The notes below the pieces were generated by a model that searched no databases, had not been told where the DNA came from, and worked only from the letters and a program-made list of their open reading frames with translations. A stretch of 64,000 nucleotides of DNA from Eleusine coracana subsp. coracana (lineage: Eukaryota; Streptophyta; Magnoliopsida; Poales; Poaceae): positions 19,727,501-19,791,500 of the forward strand of contig CM064427.1 of NCBI GenBank assembly GCA_032690845.1. The letters are read 5' to 3'. Numbering within the stretch: position 1 is the stretch's first letter; the number at the start of each line of letters is the position of its first letter. Position numbers and translations under genes: made by a program. Below, one piece after another: positions 56,768-64,000 of this stretch.

Positions 56768-57440
56768 GGGAGAAGGACTTGGGAACATGGAGGACCAGCA
56801 AGGACTTGGAAGCCAAGGTTGAGGCCCAATCAAAATTGACTTTGAGTCTGTTTTGGGGCCCAGGACCAGTCTACACTAAAACGGACGCCAGAATGCATAG
56901 GGACTCGGATTTGGACATTCGACATATGCACGGAAAGATAAGAAGAAGAACTTTCCAATCGCACCGGTCTCATGTCAAAATTCATCCGGAGTCATCAAGA
57001 ATCGTCGAAACAACAGAGGGTCTAGAATCTATGTCGGTGCTGTGTCGCCTATTTTTGGTCTTTGGGCTTTGTATCCTATTCAGCCCAATTAGGGTCACGT
57101 CCAGAGGGTCTTGCACGACCCTAGGGCTTCATATAAAGCCGCTGCCGCACCATTAGGGTTCAGGTTTTGCTTAGATTATTCTATTCATAACAGTTTTGCT
57201 GTCACTTTGGTTTGTGAGACCCTAACTTTGTGAGATTCATAATACATCTATGATTGTGTTGCATTCTTCTTTGTTCATGCTTGTGTTCTTGATTCGCTGG
57301 CAGGTATTAGCCTTCTCGGTAAGGTCAATCGTTCTTGGACGGTTGATAACCAGAGGAGACGTTGTGCTACGATTGCGGGGTTCTGAACATGTTGTTTAGA
57401 AGCCGGATCGATTTGTGTTTTTCCTCCTCCCAAATCAAGG
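56768..57440 (+). repeat. Gypsy LTR (~0.67 kb), inverted partner at 61475-61855
   Basis: The core from CCCAATTAGGGTCACGTCC through CATATAAAGCC (TATA at about 57132), TTTGCTTAGATTATTCTATT and AACCAGAGGAGACGTTG is closely matched by the reverse complement of 61475-61855. It ends CCCAAATCA at ~57440. The start is set by a purine-rich stretch and is approximate. Confidence 0.65.
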
Positions 57441-57441
57441 T

Positions 57442-57456
57442 TATCAGAACCTTTCG
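57442..57456 (+). other. Possible primer-binding site (Met-tRNA type)
   Basis: AGGTTATCAGAACCT after the LTR end resembles TGGTATCAGAGCC; the partner LTR has ACATACTAGAACTT at this point. Confidence 0.45.
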
Positions 57457-57527
57457 GAAGATCGGAAACCCTTTTTCACATCAGCGGCACGGGACACAAT
57501 TTGTCTAGCACTCCTCCGTAGCATGAC

Positions 57528-58727
57528 TGTTCGTATTTTTAACGATCACAGCTTAATCCACAAGCGCATAAAAGTACCGCTATAGCATATCTCCAAAGAG
57601 TATTCCAAGGTTTATCGAATCCAAGGAATGGTATGAGAAAATCCTAAATTCTAGTCAATCCAAGGAAATAAGAAAGATAAATTGGTGTAGGATAGAGAGG
57701 TTTATCTTTGGATAAATTTTTAAATAAGCAAAGTGGTGTCTCTAATTATTGCTTCGTGTACAGATTTATGCTCGACATACACAAGGCCACTCTGTCTTAG
57801 ACAAACATTGCAACCGAACGTTGAGGAGTACAATGGATAGATAGGGCATCGCCACCTACTATCTACCTCTATAGATCATGGATTACGAGGTGATCAAAGA
57901 TGATCTCTAACCTAAGCACCACGCCTAAGTTATTAATCACTTTTTAGTCTAACTAGTAAAAGAATAAACAACCTATGCATGAAAGGACTTTGAACCCATA
58001 CACTGAGCATAAAACTTACTACAATAAGAAAGCTTAAGAACACAAATAAACTCAAAGACTTAAGGCAACGCTCGGACGAGGTACAAGTTTGGAGTCAAGG
58101 GCCCACAGACAAGGATCCACTCCTAGACTTCTCCTCCTTGTCTTCCTAATTCTAAGTACTAAACTAAGTAGTACAAGAACCTTTGGAGTGTGGTTCTATT
58201 CTATTTGATGTGTGTGTTGAAGTGAAGCCTCTCCTCTCTTTATATAGGGCCCAAAGGTCGGTAACAAGGAGTAACCACCACGGAAGCGCTTTGCACCAAC
58301 GCTGGGAATCCCCGAAGCAAGCACCAGTTGGAAGCCCACCCAAAATGGCCTTAAGATGTGGTTGGCCGACTAGAGAGGGCCAGGTCGGCCGCCTGAGCTT
58401 GGCTCATTTGGTCTTGTGCTTTCTCTGGTAGGCTGGCAGGTGTGTCCCATCATGTGTTTATGTCGGTGTTCTCCTGAGTTGTGCGGGCAATCCTGTGCAT
58501 CCATGTATTCAATCCTTGTCTTGTCTCTTGATTAGCCGAATTTATAGTTTCTTGGATTGATGATGTGGATTTTTCTGTAATTCATGCATAATTCACCTGC
58601 ACTCAAATATTCACCGGCGTTTGTGGAATTCATTAGTAATAAACTCCTACCACTATGTTGGTTATTTATTTTAGCACTTTTATGTAGGCAATTGGCGGTA
58701 AAAATTGGTACTTAAGGACCATCAACA
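57528..58727 (-). repeat. Athila-like 3' LTR (1200 bp)
   Basis: On the minus strand it starts TGTTGATGGTCCTTAAG at 58727 and ends TACGAACA at 57528. A polypurine-like stretch precedes it. Minus-strand TATA: CCCTATATAAAGAG (about 58240). U3 dyads: AGTCGGCCAACC (58360-58371) and AGGCGGCCGACC (58383-58394). It is the same family as the LTR inside the CACTA element. Confidence 0.78.
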
Positions 58728-58750
58728 AGTCCCCCACACTTAGCCTTTTA
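58728..58750 (-). other. Polypurine tract region
   Basis: On the minus strand AAAAGGCTAAGTGTGGGGGACT precedes the LTR start, equivalent to 11722-11745 in the other gypsy element. Confidence 0.6.
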
Positions 58751-59372
58751 CTCATCGTTGAGTGAAAGTATAAGGGCTAAGGTGGAAACATGGACTTTGA
58801 TCGAATGAGAATAACACACAGATATTTGTACATCATAGTTGTGCTTGTGTCTATGAAGTGGCTAGCATGCATACTTTGGATAGTTGAGAGTTGGAATGGT
58901 TTCGCCTCTAGGAGATTCTTGCTTATGTTTGCTTCATACCCTTGGGGTTTGAAAATATTTTGGAAAATGAAAACTAAGTCTAACTCATCATATGATTTTT
59001 TCTCGATCGCTCAAGTGGTTGTATCTTCCTCACCAAAGTGTTGCCTCTTTTCCTACTCCTACAGAATAGGCTTTTTTTGTAGCTCATGGTAGGGAAAAAC
59101 TTTGAGGCTAGATGTTGATGGGACATTTGATTCAGTCCGGTGTAGAATCTTTCAATTAGCTCCCAATTGTGTAGACCGTGATGTTGGCATGCACCTTTCC
59201 CAAGCTTCTCCAATGCTTTCATCTGCGTTTTGAGTGAATCCAAGGATCCTATTCTTCAAAGCTTGAGTCTTGTTAGGAGGGAAGTACTTTGCTAGGAATC
59301 CCGCAGCTAGGGTGTCCCATGTGGTCTTTGATGCTGCTGGTAATGAATTGTACCACTGCTTAGGGCACCCAC

Positions 59373-59417
<45 letters not shown>

Positions 59418-59908
59418 GAGAGAGCGACTAACTACACATTGATTTGGTCTGCCTGCATGTGCTGTAACTGAAAGGCGCCGCATATCCCAAGAAAATTTTG
59501 AAGATGAGTATTGGAATCTTTAGAACCTGTGAATGGTTGCTACTACACTATTCCCATGTAATGCTCTAACTAGAAAGGATTTGGCTGCTCCGCATGCTCC
59601 TTATAACCTTGTCAAGGGTTGGCTTCAAGCGATTTTCTGTTGATTGTTGTGCCATTTCTTCTGAACACTACTCTAGGGCTGACTGATCTACTGCTACTGA
59701 TGCTGTCTCCCAATGACTTTCTCTTCATCTCAATTCACCTTTTCTGATGGAGAGATTCTGGATTGTCGATGTAATTGTGAGACTTATGTGACTTAGCACC
59801 ATCCATACCTAATTCGTGTCAACTCAATAGGATATACATACTAAAAGGAAATAGAAAGTGGAAGAAAACAAAACTAGACACTTAAATCTCAAACAATGCT
59901 TAATTCTA
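58751..59908 (-). pseudogene. gag: Truncated internal region with gag remnant
   Basis: On the minus strand 59243-58980 contains GACQHHGLHNWELIERFYTGLNQMSHQ, matching the gag segment that in Athila-type proteins reads like CPxHGxPxWxxxxxFYxGL. Neighbouring segments (59300-59360, 59600-59750) look like degraded gag in other frames. Only gag-like pieces lie between the two LTRs, so pol is missing. A long AG repeat at 59375-59424 interrupts it. Confidence 0.55.
59375..59424. repeat. (AG)n microsatellite
   Basis: About twenty uninterrupted AG units to 59414, then TGAGAGAGAG, inside degraded gag. Confidence 0.95.
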
Positions 59909-59911
59909 ACA

Positions 59912-59932
59912 TTGGTCCCCGACAACGGCTCC
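59912..59932 (-). other. Primer-binding site, Athila type
   Basis: On the minus strand TGGAGCCGTTGTCGGGGACC, close to TGGCGCCGTTGCCGGGGA, lies about 12 nt after the LTR end. Confidence 0.75.
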
Positions 59933-59944
59933 ATAAAACACGCT

Positions 59945-61182
59945 TGTTGATCATAGTTACGCACCCACTTATATACCATAAGAGAACGGTGTACTATTGT
60001 AACATAATTTCCCTCAGAGTATTCCAAGGTTTAATCAAGACCAGATAATCAACTAGTTGAATTCGCGATAGTGAAGTACAAGCTATTAGCATCATAAACG
60101 GAATTACTTGGCATTCGAAGTCATAGGCGATCAATGAAGAGGGTTTTCTGAAGGTCTTCTGTCATGAGCAGTCCCTATAATCTTACCTACGACTTCATTC
60201 TACATGTATTGCTACGAGCAATGCTGATTCAATGAAAAATCCTGAATACTACCCTAATCACCATGATTAAGATAGCAATCCAAGTACTAAGCCTATGTAC
60301 TAAGTAAGGATTAAGCACATGCAAGAATTAACAAACCCTGGGATCTCAAATAATAAAAAACTATTCATCAACATAATAGTTATAACTTCCATAAAATACA
60401 TAATACAAGATTCATCACCATCTAGTAGGCCTAACTTGATGGATCACCTCAAGCACCAGAGGTTCTTGAACTTCCAAGCCTACAATCTTGCGATCATCGA
60501 CTTGGCTAGGTTAGCTAAGCTAAACCTAGTAACTAGAGATGTGAAGAACGAGGCAAAGCCTCGATGGCTCTAAGTCATATGTTCTATTGTCCCTCTAGCG
60601 GTGTCTGCCCTATTATTTATAATGGTCTAGCTCGAGAAAGAGTCAATTTCTTGGGAAAAGGGTCATGTGCCGATTGGCACGAGGGCATGCCGATCCGCAC
60701 ACTCTGTGTCTGGCCTGAGTTGTCTTCTAAGTCAGTTCCCAAGTCTTCTATAGCCTCCATGTGGGTCCTCTCATCAGATTCCTTTGAAGTAAAGTCTTGT
60801 ATTGCATGTTTAAGATATTGGAGTTTCCTTTTATCTCTTCGCGAATCATATCTCCAAGATTTATGTGAATATCTTCCTTCTAGAAGGTCCTGAGGGGTGG
60901 ACCAGTCTTGATTAACCTAAACTAATCATGTGCCGATCGGCATGAGGGCCGTGCCGATTAGCACCTGGGTCTTCTGTGCTACAATTCATCTCTTCTGGAT
61001 CCAAGTCCACTAGAAATATCCCAAATTGTTGTCTTTTCACCTGTTTCTGCAATAATTCTCTAGAACAGCAATTGTATGAATATTCTACCATTTTGTGGGG
61101 TTAGTGGCATGTAATAATAATATTTAAGCTTTAAACAAGGTGCTTTTGACCCATAAAATGGCATGCTAACCAGCGTCAATAG
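59945..61182 (-). repeat. Athila-like 5' LTR (~1.24 kb), different family from 57528-58727
   Basis: On the minus strand it starts near ATTGACGCTGG (61182, mutated from TGTTGACG) and ends CATGATCAACA-like at 59945, followed by the primer site. Minus-strand TATA: CATTATAAATAATAGG (about 60615). Two dyad pairs lie in U3: 60667-60680 with 60687-60700, and TGCCGATCGGCA at 60931-60942 with GTGCCGATTAGCAC at 60951-60964. Confidence 0.68.
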
Positions 61183-61474
61183 ATGCATGGGTTCCTATAG
61201 AAAAATTTGACACATGAAATGGGCATGTCATAGAAATAGGAGCATGTAAATTTTATCAATCTAGGTCAGGTTTTAATTCCAAGAGTTTTCAAAGCTTGCT
61301 TAAGTTGATTTTAAATTTTATCCGGAGGTTTGGTACGAATCAACTCAAAACAGGGGACGGTGACCTAGCCACTTGATGGCTAGTGCTAAAGTTTGAATAC
61401 CTTGAGGTCATTGTATGTTGTGGTGATGGTGATGCGGACAAGGGTTCCTGATCTTTCAAAAAGTTCTAGTATGT
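61183..61474. other. Remnant internal DNA next to inverted LTR
   Basis: On the minus strand this follows the LTR end at 61475 and so should be 5' internal sequence of that element; no coding sequence recognised. Confidence 0.4.
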
Positions 61475-61855
61475 TGATTTGGTCGGAGGCGACACACAAA
61501 TTGATTCGACTTTAGAATAACACGTTCTAAACCCCGCAATCACAACATGACATCTCCTCTGGTTATCAACAGGTGGTGCACGATTGACCTTGCTAAGAAG
61601 GCTAATTCCCGCCTGCAAATTAAGAACACAAGCAAGAACAAAGAATAATGAAACATAGTTGTAGCTGTATTATGAATCACACAAGTTGGGGTCTCACAAA
61701 ATGATGAAATGACAAACCTGTTATCAATAGAATAATCTAAACAAACCCCCCCCCCCCCAAACCCTAATAAAGAGGCGGCAGCTATATATGAGGACCCTAG
61801 GGTCATGCACAACCCCTTGGACACAACCCTAAGTGGGCTCAACTCGATACTTGGC
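61475..61855 (-). repeat. Gypsy LTR part, interrupted by copia insertion
   Basis: Reverse complement of the LTR at 56768-57440 family (GAGACCCCAACTT, ATTCATAATACA, GATTGCGGGGTTTAG). Contains C13 at 61746-61758. The 5' part is displaced beyond the copia element that starts at 61856. Confidence 0.7.
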
Positions 61856-63749
61856 TGTAAGGTTCATGACCATTGAGGTCACCCTATGGTATGAATGTTT
61901 TGGTGATGAATGACAAACATGAAATGTGACTAACATCTACACGACTGTTGTGTGTGTAGGAAACCTTTTCTACTTAATCATGATCGTTGATGGTTGCCTT
62001 GGTGGTTGATGACAATGACCATAAGCATGGAGCTTGATGGAGTCCAAGGGTTGATGGAGATGGATCAAGGCTAAGGACAAGCTATGGAGCAAGTGTTTGG
62101 AACACTTTCCTAGTTGTTTGGGCTTTGTGTCCATAGGAAAAACCGGACTATCAAGGGGGTCTAGGTCATGTATCTTTAGGTCATGCTAGTCGTTGATGTG
62201 GGTGGATGCTCAGTGAAATCACAGGCACTAGGTGACAGTGGAGAAGCTAAGGAGCCATTGGCAGAAGCCGGGAAACAAAGTCAAGCAAGGACAAAAAGTT
62301 TCAGCTTCTGGACAGAGAGACCAGACAGAAGGTCAGGAGTGATAGGACTGTACGATCATCGGAGGAGACGGTGGATTAGATAGAAGACTTTGTGAGGAAT
62401 GTGTCTGCACTGAAGACCATAGAGACCGGACAGTCTGGTCTATATGGATGAAACATAGGACAGAGAGGAAGCAATTCGGGTGCTCTCTGGAATTGATGGA
62501 CATGAAGAGACCAGACGGTCCAGTCTACTGACCGGATGGTCTAGTCATCACATGATCATTTGTGCACAGTGAAGCCAACGGCTCTTGGAGCCATTCCAGG
62601 AGATAGTCTGGTCAGTGTGTCTAGAAAGGTGATTTCTTGAAGCAACAGTTAGTTTGAGGTTGGAAGCCTACATAACTTTCTTGTTAGGGTCTTGGAGACC
62701 TCTCTTGGCCATTGGAATTGCTGGGAGCATTTGTAGGGAGCCAAGAGGAAAAAAGAGAAGCACTAGGAGAGGATATTGGATATCTTGAGAGTGCTAGTGA
62801 GAGTCACTTGAGCATCTATCCATGTCTAAGGCTATGGTGTCCTTGAGGGTGTGATATAGGTTGTTAGTCATTGTTTGTGGTGAGACCAAGACTGGTTAGG
62901 TGTCGGTGATCGAGGCTATCATGAATGGTTGTGAAGGTCGTCACACGTTTATACATGGTTTGAGCCCGCCATTGAAAGGGGCATCGCTAGTGAGCGCCTA
63001 TGTCAGCTCGGGAAGTCTGACAAATTCTAGAGGGAGGTGAGCTTGTGCCTTGGTGGCAGCGGTGATGCAACCGTGTCTTCACTCCGGGAGTGATTGCGGG
63101 CTCGTGTGCGAGAACTCCACTTGGTGGCGGAAGGGACCGATATTCCGACAGGAGTGGTTCAACGAGGAGTAGGGAATGGCGCGATCCTTCTGAGACCTCG
63201 GGAAAAAAAGTATCATGAGCCATCTCTTACTCTACTCCTTACTATGACGCCTTACTTTCTGCATTTCCATACCGTGGTATTCATGATTGTGTGTTTGCCT
63301 TTCTCTAGTTTATTATCTAGTAGACTTGCATGAATAGGCTTCTTTACTTGCTAGTGGTGCTTACCTATTACACTTGATCACTAGCATGTATAGGAGTTTG
63401 TTTGGCTTGATTGATCACCCTAGTACGTATTGTGCTACTCATGCTTGTGTATTTACATAGTTCTTGATGATCTAGTAGCTTCGCATGGGTAGGTTCCTTT
63501 GCTAGCTTGTTGTGTGCTTCCGTGTGTCTTTGATTACTTGCTTGCATAGGAGTTGCTTGGCCATGTGTGTGATCCACTAGTATGCGTAGGTTGTTCTTCC
63601 TTTCATAGGGCTATCTTTTTAGTGTGATCACCACTAGAATTATGTAGGTATTGTTTGAGTGATCAGTTTTAGGAACTGGCGAATTTGGTACATATTGAGA
63701 GTCCCCGGTCCCCCCCCCCCCCCCGCCTCTCGGTCACTCAATCCTTTCA
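61856..63749 (+). repeat. 5' LTR of truncated copia element (1894 bp)
   Basis: Starts TGTAAGGTTCATGACCATTGA, ends ATCCTTTCA. U3 dyads such as GACCGGACAGTCTGGTC (about 62424) and GACCAGACGGTCCAGTC (about 62510). The TATA site is mutated (CCTACATAAC at about 62665). C15 at 63710-63724. Confidence 0.9.
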
Positions 63750-63751
63750 AA

Positions 63752-63762
63752 TGGTATCAGGG
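63752..63762 (+). other. Primer-binding site (initiator Met-tRNA)
   Basis: TGGTATCAGGG two bases after the LTR end, matching 33722-33732. Confidence 0.85.
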
Positions 63763-63879
63763 CCAAGTGCTCATTATTGGGCTTAACCGCCTTGAGTAGT
63801 CACCGTATTGAGTTGGGATGTCATCCCATTAATGGCCGGGTCATGATACATAGAAGGATCGCTTGAAAAGCTACCTAAA

Positions 63880-64000
63880 ATGCCATGATTCCGAATGAGT
63901 TGATGGATACTCTTGTGGACTTTGCCAATACCTTTACCAATGATCATGTGTATGATGATGATTGTGTGGATGTGTCTTGTTCTAGTGAGTGCCTAGATAC
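63880..64000 (+). pseudogene. gag: Start of gag-like ORF, truncated
   Basis: Closely parallels 33853-33970: MIPNELMDTLVDFANTFTND and a following CSSECL. Conservation between two copies indicates that this frame was genuinely coding. It continues past the window edge. Confidence 0.6.

Larger units (their letters stand above)
61856..64000 (+). mobile_element. Copia element of the 31897 family, truncated by window end
   Basis: 5' LTR, primer site and the start of gag are present; the remainder lies outside. It inserted into the gypsy LTR ending at 61855; the left 5-bp flank is TTGGC. Confidence 0.88.

Noticed and set aside
1..64000. A defence, biosynthetic or other multi-gene system
   Set aside because: Only one host gene is supported; all other coding traces are gag/pol remnants.

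Overview
The window is nuclear DNA of a grass, most likely a panicoid (maize/sorghum/sugarcane-type) grass. It is almost entirely nested, decayed transposable elements around one convincing host gene. The grass assignment rests on Tat- and Athila-type Ty3/gypsy and SIRE/Maximus-type Ty1/copia elements with panicoid-style LTRs, a CACTA transposon with TTTGCCGAGTG subterminal repeats, Stowaway MITEs, and a two-exon WIP-family zinc-finger gene split by a plant GT-AG intron. There is no bacterial-style gene organisation, rRNA, CRISPR array or operon.

Layout. 1-20105 is a stack of insertions. A Tat-lineage Ty3/gypsy element (minus strand, 1-7225, runs off the left edge) sits inside the 5' LTR of a non-autonomous gag-bearing gypsy element (plus, 7226-12951). 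That element in turn interrupts the 3' LTR of a non-autonomous copia-type element (minus, 12952-~20105). About 20242-22799 is a chromovirus-type LTR. 22800-28530 is the gene island: two Stowaway MITEs and a WIP C2H2 zinc-finger transcription factor gene (minus, 25684-23928, one 803-bp intron). 28531-31325 is a CACTA element with a CGT target duplication, itself hosting a gypsy LTR and a tRNA-like segment. 31897-41791 is a full-length but dead copia element with both LTRs, PBS, protease, integrase, RT, RNase H and PPT. 41800-46900 holds MITEs, a CACTA end, a copia LTR fragment and a second tRNA-like segment. 46900-61475 is a mosaic of Athila-like gypsy LTRs, internal fragments and a Tat-like non-autonomous element filled with minisatellites (52330-55999). 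61856-64000 is the LTR and gag start of another copia element of the 31897-41791 family, cut by the window end.

Only the WIP gene looks functional. All retrotransposon genes carry stops or frameshifts. The most unusual signal is not a gene: six gypsy LTRs of different sequence each carry closely spaced dyad symmetries or repeated motifs (centred on CGGCCG, CGATCG or TTCGGCCAAA) about 18-23 bp apart upstream of the TATA box, and the copia LTRs carry a different repeated dyad (CCGGACnGTCCGG-like) in the same place. Also notable are a 31-bp perfect inverted repeat bracketing WIP exon 2, LTRs with internal sequence on both sides, and a pair of copia-type LTRs too different to belong to one insertion. 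I found no convincing new gene system.
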